A stretch of DNA of 64,000 nucleotides, from assembly GCA_025175895.1 (NCBI GenBank), contig CM046005.1, positions 65,744,325 through 65,808,324 of the forward strand, read 5' to 3'. The notes under the pieces were generated by a model. It was given only the letters and a program-made list of their open reading frames with translations, ran no database searches and was not told where the DNA came from. This stretch comes from Wurfbainia villosa (lineage: Eukaryota; Streptophyta; Magnoliopsida; Zingiberales; Zingiberaceae). Made by a program: the position numbers and the translations under genes. Shown piece after piece: positions 47,785 through 57,304 of this stretch (the first letter of the stretch is position 1; every line of letters starts with the position of its first letter).

Positions 47785-50718
47785 TGTTAGACTCTCCGAG
47801 CCGCAAAAACCGCTTTTTGCATTGCGAAAACCTCGGAAGCCAGCCACGGATCCGTCCGAATATAAATAAAAAATTCATGTACATGTTTATCTACACTAGA
47901 TCTACCTTAGATCTACATGGGAAGAATGTTACCCTTGTAGTGATGCCCTTCGCTTATCCCGCTCATCTAAAAGGTTGCCGGATCTCGTAGAGTGTCAAGT
48001 GTACACTCCTCTACATGTATCCACACGGACAAAAAGGTGGAGAGAACCACTTAGAGTGTGCTAGCACCCTTGAAAGGTCTCGGCAATGGAGGAGAGGGAG
48101 AGAAGAAGAAAGGAGAAGGAAGAAGAAGAATTCAATACCCACTAATTACCTTTGGTCAGCCACTTAATGGGGTTTAAAAACATCCATGTAATACCAAGAG
48201 CCATGGCTTGTGGTCTTCCTCATGAGGTGGCACACCATGATGTGTCCATGATGATGTGGAACATCATCATTGGCCGACCCTATGCCAAGTCACCATGAAG
48301 TGGCATTTGGTCATGTCAAACTTGACCCTTCATCTTCCCTCTCAAGTCAAGTCAAACTTGACCTCTTATCTTCCATGGTTGATCAAATCTAACCTTTGAT
48401 TCAAGTCAATTTAATTTAATGAATCTATATTCATTATTTTAAATTGACTCAATGAATCAAATCTAAATTAGACTAATTCAACACTTGAATCAAATTGAGT
48501 CCAACTCAATTAGTCTAATTTTGATTACTCTTAATCCAATTTGGTTCATCACATGAACCTAATCCTCCTGGTCCATCATATGAACCTAATCTCCATCTAA
48601 TTTCCCTTTGTGTGTGACCCTATAGGTTCTTGTTGTTGGTGCAGGGGCACCTAAGTCAAACCTATATTTTGATTATGGCAAAAGACGCAAAGTCAAGGAT
48701 ATATCGTTATCTCACGAGCTGAATCGAGTGTGCAGAAAAGTGCTAAAGCTGGAGCTGAAGGCTAGCGACACCCGGAGGAAGCCGCGGTGGTCGAGCGACA
48801 CTCGAGTGACTTAGGAGGGAGCCGAAGGAATCAAGTGGAAGGCCAGAAGCAAAAGCAACACGTAAGTATCGAGGTAAGCTCGTGTGTGCGAGCGTAAGTG
48901 AGTTCGTATCCTCGTTACGGGGATGATCTTAAGCGTAGATCCGACCAAAGACATCCTATAGATGGTCTAGGTCAAGATCGGACGGTCGACGACCGTCGAA
49001 ATTATGTTTTTGTTGAGCTAACTTTGACTTGCAGCAAGCATCTGTCGACTGCCATCTTGGAGGACTCGACTGCCGTCAATCGATCACGGAGGTCAAGACT
49101 CGGCCGATGCTTCCATCGATCGGTGATGATGGCCATCAGTCGACTGATGGTCAATGATCAGATTCGAGGAGTCAAGGCTTATCACCCCATTTCAAGGAGA
49201 TTGGTGCTCAATTGTGATTGGCTAGGGTTCCTCTCGAAAAGGGGCTCAAAGGCTATAAAAGGAGGTCCTAACCTAGGGTTTTCTCATCAATTCTAAGTGC
49301 TCAAAAGCCTCCGCAATGTTGCGACTCTCTGACGACTCTACAACAACGAAGTGCTGCCAACAACCCTAGTTTAAGTCCTATCTTCGAGTTGTTGGTATAA
49401 TCTTAGTTTGTCATTTCTCTTAATCTTGCAATTCGTTTGTTAATCGAGGCTTTCGACCGTTGCATTTTATTTTAATAGAAGAGAGGGATTGTCTCTCTAT
49501 CTTTTGCTTCGAAGGTTTTTATAATCGTAAAACTCCTACCTCCAACGAGGAGGAGTGTTTTAGTAAATTGCCCTCCGTACACGGTCTAGGATCGTTAGGG
49601 CCTTGGAGTAGTGGCCGAAGGCTACGAACCAAGTAAAAAAACTATTTGTCTCATTTAGTTTTTATTTACATTTCCGCTACATTCAATTGTCTACCGAACG
49701 ATTTAAAAGAAAAAGTTTTTATCACTATTCACCCCCCCTCTAGCGATCCACTCGATCCAACACTTATAACGCTGGCAATGCTCTTAAACTGATTTAGAAA
49801 TATAAGCAATGAGCGGTATCTAGCAACAAATCATTGCTACCCAAGATACAAGAATGTTGAAATCCAACATCACCATTGTGACTACTAATTATGACTCTCA
49901 CAATATGTGACAATGTCCCTCTATCCTTGACATCTAAATTCATCAATTGAGGCATAGACCGTGTCATTCTCTGTACAATCTATATCTTGAACTCCAAGTA
50001 GACTCACTCTAATCAAATGAGCTCAATATCTCAAATTGACTCATTTGGGCATGGCCATGCATTTAGTGGTCTCACTCTATCAAGAATCATAATATCACTC
50101 CCGTCATATAGGAGGCATAGATCCCATCTACATCACTCACATCCCTCCGTATAATTTGTTACATACCCAGTAATCACCTTTATAGTCCACCCATTTTACG
50201 GGTGATGTTTGACGAAGCCAAAGTATGCAACTCCTTATGTAGGGAACCATGGTGACTTCAGATCCAAGGACTAATAATCATACTAATAGTCACATGAGAA
50301 TGTATATGACACTCATATAATGATCCATGATACTTTCTCATAGCGGGTCATTCAGTATAGATTCTCCAATACATACCCATGTGTCAACTTGATATTTCAT
50401 ATCCATGACTTGTGAGATCAAGTCATCGAGTTGACCTACATGCTAGTCTCTTCGCATTAACATTGTCCTTGAATATTAATACTTGACTAGGAATGATTTT
50501 GAGTAGTATTCTCTATATCGTCTCATTATCGATTCAACCAATCGATTGATATAGATAAGAACCTTCTACTCAAGGACTCTATTATACTTAGTTATTTGGC
50601 ACCAATACAAGTAAGTATAATAACCATAAAGAAATGCCTTATAAATATATATAGGAATATGATACAACAAGTCCATACAACAATCATCACATGATCGGCT
50701 CTAGGGCTTTCACTAACA
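47785..50718 (-). repeat. 5' LTR of E, split by a solo LTR
   Basis: Plus-strand borders TGTTAGACTCTCCGAG and TTTCACTAACA. Removing 48634-49762 and one TSD leaves about 1.8 kb, like the 3' LTR (1784 bp). Confidence 0.9.
48634..49762 (+). mobile_element. Solo LTR, family 3 (copy F2)
   Basis: 1129 bp from TGTTGGTGCAGGGGCACC to TCGATCCAACA, flanked by CTTGT (48629-48633) and CTTAT (49763-49767), a TSD with one later change. The TATA box CTATAAAA is at 49253-49260. Near the 3' end it has TTCACCCCCCCTCTAGCG. It is the same family as F1 and inserted in the same element E, 2.4 kb away and in the same orientation. It has a GTCGACTG cluster (49040-49150) that F1 largely lacks. Confidence 0.92.
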
Positions 50719-51018
50719 AGCGAAATTGAAGTTCTAGAATCCCTTTAAAAGATATCACGGCAACCTCTTTTCTTCCTCCGTGTGACACTATATTGAGTAG
50801 GACCACCGATAACCCTCACATTTACAATCCCTTAGAGTCTAGTCCCGAACAATTACACCTACCGAACAAATCGGTACTCGAATCTCAGTCCCTGTGGGAT
50901 CGATAATCTTTTTATTACTTGATGACATTCGTGCACTTGCGGGCATTAAGGGCGAGCGCGCGCTTCGAGTCCTCGACGGTCTCCATCGCAAGATTTGAAG
51001 TCGCATTCGTGTGCATCA
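50719..51018 (+). repeat. 3' LTR of H, right part
   Basis: Resumes H's LTR after E (AAGCGAAATTGAAG corresponds to 26890 onward) and ends GTGCATCA, followed by the TSD AAGCC (51019-51023). It contains the LTR segment from 50879 that is missing from H's 5' LTR. Confidence 0.82.
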
Positions 51019-51023
51019 AAGCC

Positions 51024-51610
51024 CATATACCATGGTTCAATATAAGGTTTTAAAATCATTTCAAAAATATTTTGAAAAACCTTGGTGAAGTCTATCTTTC
51101 AATAGCAATCACCATTGATGAAGTTGATACAAAGTAGACTCAAAACAATGATTTCTTTTTGTTTTTGAACTTTGTATCAATCTCACTATTTTATGGGTAT
51201 TTTATATTTCAAATATTTTCACCTATTATGATTGATATAAGTATTATATGTCTGAAGTTTCATTATTTTTTAAATTACGTATAATTACTTATGTATTTTC
51301 AAACTTCATTTTCTAATTTCTGATTTTTGCATTTGCAGAAATCAGTTGACTACCATGGATGACAATCGATTGGCGTCAAGGGGAGTCGACTGTCAGACCT
51401 GATTTCAGGTAAACAAGATTTGTTTAGCCTGATTTCAGCCATGTTAGGCAACCCTAACTGCTCCTAATCCTAGGATATGCTTTGGAAAGAATTGGAAGGG
51501 TGAAAATCCATTGGATGTGGATTAGGAGAGTTGGTTAGGGTGTGTATCAAATTTTAAGGTGCGTGAAAGTTCAAGTTTTAACTTTTGACCTTAATTTTGA
51601 TGGTTTAGTG
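51024..51610 (+). other. Non-coding module of element I, right part
   Basis: Continues I after H. It includes the block GGTGAAGTCTATCTTTC…AATCACC (about 51084-51112), the counterpart of the TGATAGCTATCA palindrome of A and D, here imperfect. It ends TGGTTTAGTG at 51610, where element B's LTR begins. The PPT-like motifs and LTR-terminus copy expected next are missing. Confidence 0.6.
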
Positions 51611-52555
51611 TGTTGAGGATTCGGTAACTGCTAGAGGGGGGGGTGAATAGCGTCGTCGATGTAGATGGTGGAATTCGATCTCGATCGCGTGCTTGCTATA
51701 ATTCGATTAGTGCGCAGCGGAATAATAATAATAACAATAACAAAGAACAAACACACAATTACACAAGCTTATAATGTGGTTCAGAACCGAATGGTTCATA
51801 CTCCATGGATTGAGCTCTACGAGCTCGAGTGATGACAGCACCACTAATAAAACTCCTTCTCGACAACATGTCAGAGGCGGAGAAACCTTGTACAAATGTT
51901 TACAATAATAAACGAAAGAAATACAAGCAAATACAAAAGAAATGTAAAGAACACTTTACAAACTAGGGTTTGAGCGCTTTGCTTGTAGGTTGCTTGAATG
52001 AGCTTGAAGGACCCTGAAATGCACCTGCAATTCACCTTCAAATCGCCTCACCAAAGCTCCCAAAGGACCAAAATGTCGAAATCCTCCTCGAGCTCCTATT
52101 TTTAACCTACATCGGGCTAGATTTCTGCCTGGTAGTCGACTGCCATAAGACCTCGTCGACTGCCAACACTGTTGTCATGAGACAATGACTCGATCCACGC
52201 TGGAAAAATTCTAATGGATCTCTTGGAAGTCAACTGATGACATGCAGTCAACTGATGACATCACCAGTCTACTGCTAACGTCCGTAGCCGACTGCCCAGT
52301 TGGCTACAAAGCATTCTGTGGTTGCGACCAAAAAACTCCATCAGAATGATCATTGCCATTCATGGTAGTCGGTGATCCAATGATCGATCGCCAAGGCATT
52401 TTATTCTTAGGCGACGGTGAACTCTAGTCGACTCATGGTAGTTGAACCGACAATATTGCCAATCGACTGCCAACCTCAAATATGAGGTTTTAACCTCAAG
52501 TATGGTGCCTTAATACTTGCTAGACCACCCTTAGCCTAGACCTAAGCCTTCTAAC
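51611..52555 (-). repeat. 3' LTR of B, left part
   Basis: Begins TGTTGAGGATTCGGT, with the run TAGAGGGGGGGGTGAATAG (51630-51648), then GTCGACTG motifs (52130-52460). Its last five bases (CTAAC, 52551-52555) are the left TSD of A. The LTR continues at 58712 with CACCTCCGTCAG, as the solo LTR at 37880 confirms. Confidence 0.88.
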
Positions 52556-52701
52556 TGTTGGTGCAATCGGCCCAGCAGTACCTTGATGGTATTTTGATGA
52601 TAGACAAAACTCATGACATGGGATTGTCATGGGAAAGTCCAACATGGGTTGGCATGGAAAATCCAAGCATGGAGCTTGGTGTGGAAGTCCAAGGGGGAAG
52701 C

Positions 52702-52923
52702 CTTGGCATGGGAAAGTCCAAAGCATTGCGAAGCCGTGCGCTTAGTGCTTGGCATGGGAAAGTCCAAAGCATTGTGAAGTCGTGCGCTTGGTGCTTGGCA
52801 TGGGAAAGTCCAAAGCATTGTGAAGCCGTGCACTTGGTGCTTGGCATGGGAAATCCAAAGCATTGCGAAGCCGTGCGCTTGGTGCTTGGTGAGAAATGCA
52901 TTGCGAAGCCGTGCGCTTGGTGC
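52702..52923 (+). repeat. 46-bp minisatellite in A's 5' LTR, four full units plus one partial
   Basis: The unit is CTTGGCATGGGAAAGTCCAA followed by AGCATTGCGAAGCCGTGCGC and TTGGTG. The 3' LTR of the same element has only two units (57451-57541). The same GCGAAGCCGTGCGC word recurs downstream (about 52990-53010) and, inverted, in D's LTRs. Confidence 0.9.
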
Positions 52924-53587
52924 ATTTGGGAAGTCTTGAGGACTCGGTAAGTTCACTAGGCTCGGTGTCCTTGAGTCGGTGAAGGATGGCATTGCGAAGC
53001 CGTGCGCTTGGTGCATCCGAGGGACCGCCGGACGGGGAGCGAATGGAGTGAGCCCAAAGGGAAGCATACTTCTGAGCGAAGGATGGCATTACGCGGCGCA
53101 TCCGAGGGACGTAGGCCGAGGGAAGAGAGCTTTGGTGGGGAACTCCATGAGGGATAAGGTGGACTTGGCCAAGTGGCTAAGACTGAGTGTCGGAGGCTCA
53201 AACATCGTTATGTTTGAGGTTTTGCCCGACATCAGTCGACTGGCATAGGTGCCGGTTCGACTGATCCAAGTCGACTAGAGTTCGACTAGTGTAAGGCTAG
53301 GGTTTTGTGCTTGGCGATCATTGCCATGGACATAGCGATCGGCCGTCGGCGAATGATCCGAGGATGGCGATCGGTGATGGGAGTGTCGCGAGCCGCGAGC
53401 GCTCATGTAGCCGGGCGGTCGACCTCTTGAGTCACCGATCGTGATGGACATCATCAGTCAACTGGTAGGTGATCCGTTGGAACTTGTCCGACGTGGATCT
53501 GGCCGTTGTGAGACAACGGCTACAGGGGCAGTCGACTGGGGCCTTTTGGCAGTCGACTGCTAGGCGAGAAAATAGCTTGATGCAGGT

Positions 53588-53594
53588 TATAAAT
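53588..53594 (+). promoter_or_regulatory. TATA-like box in A's 5' LTR
   Basis: TATAAAT followed by GGAGCAC, about 490 bp before the LTR end. The same motif is at 58208-58214 in the 3' LTR and, on the minus strand, at 14091-14097 and 18622-18628 in D. It is probably the LTR promoter that starts the genomic RNA. Confidence 0.5.
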
Positions 53595-54088
53595 GGAGCA
53601 CAAGTTAGAGGATTTCGCCAAGACTTTTGTGAAGCTATTGGAGGGGAATTGCTGCTGCATTCCAGACCTTCAAGAGCCATCTAAAGCAAGCAACAAGCAA
53701 AGGATTCAAAGCAAGTGTTGTAAAGTGTTCTTTACGTGTATTTCGTATTTGTCTTTGTATTGCTTGTATTTCATTACTTAGTGTAATTGCTTGTGAGAGG
53801 TTTCTCCACCTCCGACGTGTTGTCGAGAAGGAGTGTTATAGTTAGTGTCGTGCGCATAACTAGAGCTCGAGGAGCTCGCCCGTGGAGTAGGAACCATTCG
53901 GTTTCGAACCACGTATATCGTGTGTGTTTGCGTGTGCTTATTTGTTGTTAGTATTATTATTGTTTTATTGTTTCCGCTGCGCTAACGACAATCGTAGATA
54001 AGCAACGCAATGAGAACGAACGAATTATGACATCCAACGAACGAAGGCTATTCACCCCCCTCTAGCCGGCGTATCGATCCCCTACAAG

Positions 54089-54100
54089 TGGTATCAGAGC
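54089..54100 (+). promoter_or_regulatory. Primer-binding site of A
   Basis: TGGTATCAGAGC, complementary to initiator tRNA-Met, two bases after the LTR end. Confidence 0.93.
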
Positions 54101-54143
54101 AGAGGTCGCTCTTCAAGGACTAACCGCCGTGAGAGCACTACAA

Positions 54144-55717
54144 ATGGCCGGCTTCATCCATCCATCGAAATTCGATGGAGATTTTTCTTGGTGGAGGAAA
54201 CAGATGGAGGTATATCTCGAAACCGATTTTGATTTTATGATTATTATAGAAAACGGTTTTGAGATGCCTAGGGACAAACACAACAAGCCAATTGAGAAGT
54301 CAAAATGGACCCAAGACCAAATCAAAGACTTCAAGACAAATCTCAAGGTAATCAAGTTGATTAGTGATTTGTTACCTAACACTATTTGGTCTAGATTGGG
54401 TGATTATAGGGATGCAAGGGAATTATGGAATAAGGTAATGAAATTCCAAGAAAATTCCCAATCGGCACAAGAAGAGGAAAATGCCGAAGAAGAACCCACA
54501 ACATTTGAAGATGTTGATGATTTGGTGGAGACCTCCACCTCTAGCATTGAGGGGGAGGAGAGGCAATCTTCCATCCCGGAGCAAGAACAAGAAGCATCCA
54601 CATCCGGGAGAAGTGAAGATCGGGAAGAGGCTTCCACCAACTCCCTAGGTGACTCATGTATTATAATTAATCGTAAAGATTATATTATTTGTTTTGAGTG
54701 TAGGGAGAAAGGGCATTACAAAAGCAAATGCCCTAAATTGGCTAAGAAGAAGGCATCGACACCAAAAGTCAACCCAAAGTCAAACGATGCCGGTGTTCCC
54801 AAAATCAAGAGCAAAGAGCACATTGTGTGCTTCAAATGCAATCAAAAGGGAAACTACCGAAGCCAATGCCCTAGGGGGAGGAAGAAATGGCAAGAAGGTG
54901 CAACTCATGTAGGGGGAGCTCCTAAAGCTAACCCTAAGGTACATTTAGTTAATGCACCTTTAATTCCTAGAGTCAAAAAGCATGCCAAAAATTATTTTAG
55001 CTCTCTTGCAATTATAAATGAAAAGCATTCTAGGAGAAATGATAAGATTTATTGCTTAGGTGCCAAGCATGTTAGTTTCTCTAAGGACAAACCTAGGACT
55101 CATAATTCTAGAAATATCTTGCCTAGGGAGTCAATTAGGAGAGTAGAAGAAAATTTGGGTATTAATCCCAAAAAGTCTAGGCACATGCCTAAGAAGAAGA
55201 GGTTTTCCCAAAGACCTAATGAAAATTCAAAAATGGGAAAATTAGAGCTAGAGAACCAAGTCTTGAGAGAATGGAGAAAGTCCTTAGAATCATAGAAAAT
55301 TCAATTCTAGGGTCAAATGCCCAAAAGTCAAGACCTAAGGTTCAAAAACGGTCTAAGGGCAAGGAAGGTTTGGGTGACAAACCTAAGCCCAAGAAGACTT
55401 ATCATAATGTTCCATTTAATTATGGAACTATTTCTAGGTCTAGGAAAACCAAGGCTAATAGGGAAGTCATCCCTAAGTCTAGCCATGGTATGTGTTTAGT
55501 GGCTAACACCTCAAAGAAATCAAATGTAGCCACTAAGAAGGTCAATGGAGGAGTCACCTCTAGAGTTGACCTAGGAAAGACCCAAAAGACTATGGCTTCA
55601 AAGTCTAAAAGGGTCATTAGGAAGGTATCTAGGGAAGTTATCCCTAGAGAATACCTTGTTAACCCAAGGAGCTCCAATAGATATTGGGTTCCTAAAAGCG
55701 TGATCGATTCACGCTAA
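54144..55717 (+). pseudogene. Gag-like protein of A (one frameshift)
   Basis: Probable start ATG 54144 (MAGFIHPSKFDGDF); the open frame actually reaches back to 54129. Order: gag core (WWRKQMEVYLETDFDFM near residues 16-32, WSRLGDYRDARELWNKV near 84-100), acidic linker, zinc knuckle 1 (CFECREKGHYKSKC), zinc knuckle 2 (CFKCNQKGNYRSQC, with N where H is expected), basic region, coiled-coil start LELENQVLR, then a frameshift. The second half, in another frame from about 55271 to 55717, ends YLVNPRSSNRYWVPKSVIDSR. Compared with D, 13 bp between two CTTGAG repeats are missing at about 55268. It would package RNA and form particles. The RYWVPKS tail resembles the linker just before the protease in copia polyproteins, but a stop follows at once. 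Confidence 0.88.
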
Positions 55718-57304
55718 ATGGGTTAGGGTGTGTCAACCCTAAGTGGATGGGTAGTTAACCTAACCATAGTAGAGTTGACACATTAGGATGTGCCAATATG
55801 CTTGAGAAATTTAAAATAATTTAAATTGGCACATTTAGGTCTTAGAGGTATTGGTGTGTCATTTTGGGTTTTTGGCACACTAGGGAAATGAATGGCATTA
55901 AGGCAAAATGAATTTAATTCCTAGAAATGACAACTTAATTTTTAACACTTAGGTATTCTATACCTTAGTATATTTTACTTGCCATGCTTTATTTGCCTTG
56001 CCATGTCATGACATCATTTTCATTTTCATCTATAAAAATGTCATGATCATGTTTAGATTTATGTTTAGATGTCATGTATGCTTAAGTTTCATTCACATGC
56101 CATGACATCATGATATTGGCATATGTTTTTATCTATATCATAATTATGCCATAATCATCATCATGCAAAATTAAAATGAAATTAAGGACTATGGCATAAT
56201 TTGATGGGAATCAAATAATATTGCCTTAGAAATATGCATGAGAATTTAAAAGAACAAAAACCCACATCTCACTAGATTAATTGCCTTGAATGTGTTTTAC
56301 ACATCTAGATATTTGTGAGATGTTTAGGAAAATGAAAATAAAGGTTTTGAAAACTTTTTGAAAACATTTTGAAAAACCTTGGTGAAGCCTATCTTTTGAT
56401 AGCTATCACCATTGAATGGGATGATACAAAGATGGCTCTTTATTGAAGCTTTTCTTAAATTTTGAACTTTGTATCAATCTCCTAATTTAATGGGTAAAAT
56501 AATTTTCCAATATTTTTCACCCATAGTGTTTAGGATAAGTATTATACGTATGCATTTTCAAGATTTTTAAAATTACGTATATTTACTTATGAATTTCGGA
56601 AATTCATTTCTGAAATGCTCAAAATCGATTATCGATCTACCATGGATCGACAATGATCGATGGGTGTGGCTGATCGATTTCTGATTTCAGTTGACTGCCC
56701 AAGCTGATTTCGGGTAAATCTTATTGGTTAGGCCCATGTTCAGCTAGGTTAAGGTCCCCTAACCACTCCTAACCCTAGGATATGCTTGGGAGAGCATTAG
56801 AGAGGGTGGAAATCCATTGGATATGGATTAGGAGTTGGGTTGAGGGTGAGTATCAATTTTAAGGTGGAAAAGAGTTCATTGTTGAACTTTGCCTTAATTT
56901 TGATTTGGTTAATGTTCCTATTGGCTTAGGGACTCTCCAAGGACATTGTTGGTGCAATGGTCAAGGGGGAGCAAGCCTCTAGGGGGAGGTATCCATCATG
57001 GGAAGATGGATGTGTATTTCCTCATGGGAGGAAAATTGGGTTGCCTCTCTTTAAGTGATATGGGATCACTAGAAAGATAGTAGGCATGTGTTCCTCTAAG
57101 GGAGAGATTGTAAGATCTCATTGGGATATGAGACATTCATACCCTTGGGGAGGACCTTTTTGATGTAATGTCAAAAAGGGGGAGAAGTTACCAAGTTACC
57201 AATTAGGGTTCGTTGGAATTCTCATTGGGATATGAGAATTGCCAATATGGGAGAATTGGTAGACTTGAGATGGTAGTTTTGTCAATCATCAAAAAGGGGG
57301 AGAT
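55718..57304 (+). other. Conserved non-coding module of A with multiple polypurine motifs
   Basis: Palindrome ATGTCATGACAT at 56003-56014 (286 bp after the gag stop). TGATAGCTATCA at 56397-56408 lies between GGTGAAG and CACC. A copy of the LTR terminus (TGTTGGTGCAATGG) is at 56947-56960, followed by CAAGGGGGAGC, TAGGGGGAGG (about 56962-56990), AAAAAGGGGGAGAAG (about 57172-57186) and the real polypurine tract AAAAAGGGGGAGAT (57291-57304). Multiple PPT-like motifs are a known mark of Sireviruses. No coding capacity is visible. Confidence 0.75.

Larger units (their letters stand above)
34557..50718 (-). mobile_element. Element E: Ty1/copia retrotransposon, minus strand, split by four solo LTRs
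   Basis: LTRs at 47785-50718 (5', containing a solo LTR) and 34557-36340 (3'), beginning on the element strand TGTTAGTGAAAGCCC and ending GTCTAACA. Internal order on the minus strand: primer-binding site, leader, gag, protease, integrase, reverse transcriptase, RNase H. It belongs to the same superfamily branch as G but is more diverged. The net size without inserts is about 9.1 kb. No TSD is visible; instead about 30 bp of the target (H's LTR) are missing. Stops and a changed integrase active site show it is dead. Confidence 0.9.
25868..51018 (+). mobile_element. Element H: Athila-like Ty3/gypsy derivative without reverse transcriptase or integrase
   Basis: Flanked by AAGCC (25863-25867 and 51019-51023). 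LTRs begin TGATGTGAGC and end GTGCATCA. Contents: 5' LTR (25868-27043, truncated), an unrelated 357-bp fragment, partial gag and protease (27404-28672), an Athila-type ORF (29157-30349), a purine-rich 3' region, a polypurine tract (33502-33515) and a 3' LTR (33516-34556 plus 50719-51018). Two insertions enlarge it: a solo LTR (31333-33159) and element E (34557-50718). The host DNA on both sides is element I's non-coding module. Confidence 0.85.
4114..51610 (+). mobile_element. Element I: gag-only LTR retrotransposon (family 2), host of most of the nest
   Basis: This is the outermost recognisable element. Its 5' LTR is split: 4114-4640, then D, then 22184-23312. The LTR starts TGTTGGTGGAATC and ends CGATCCCCAACA. 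It is followed by a tRNA-Met primer-binding site (23315-23326), a broken gag (23383-25062) and non-coding DNA to 25867. After the insertion of H the non-coding part resumes at 51024 and stops at 51610, where element B begins. No I-type 3' LTR in plus orientation follows, so I is 3'-truncated or its end lies outside the window. Subtracting nested elements leaves about 4.8 kb. The LTR family is the same as in B and in the solo LTR at 36931. Confidence 0.75.
52556..54086 (+). repeat. 5' LTR of A
   Basis: 1531 bp. Contains a 46-bp minisatellite (52702-52923), GTCGACTG motifs (53230-53570), a TATA-like TATAAAT at 53588-53594 and the TTCACCCCCCTCTAGCC tract near 54051-54067. Confidence 0.93.

Noticed and set aside
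52702..52923. Regular repeat that might suggest a CRISPR array
   Set aside because: Units are directly adjacent without unique spacers, within a plant retrotransposon LTR.
52558..53248. Several overlapping open frames of 80-160 codons on both strands
   Set aside because: They arise from the 46-bp minisatellite and its relatives in A's LTR (also at 14425-14881, 21585-22152, 57304-57889). The repeated peptide is a by-product of the repeat.
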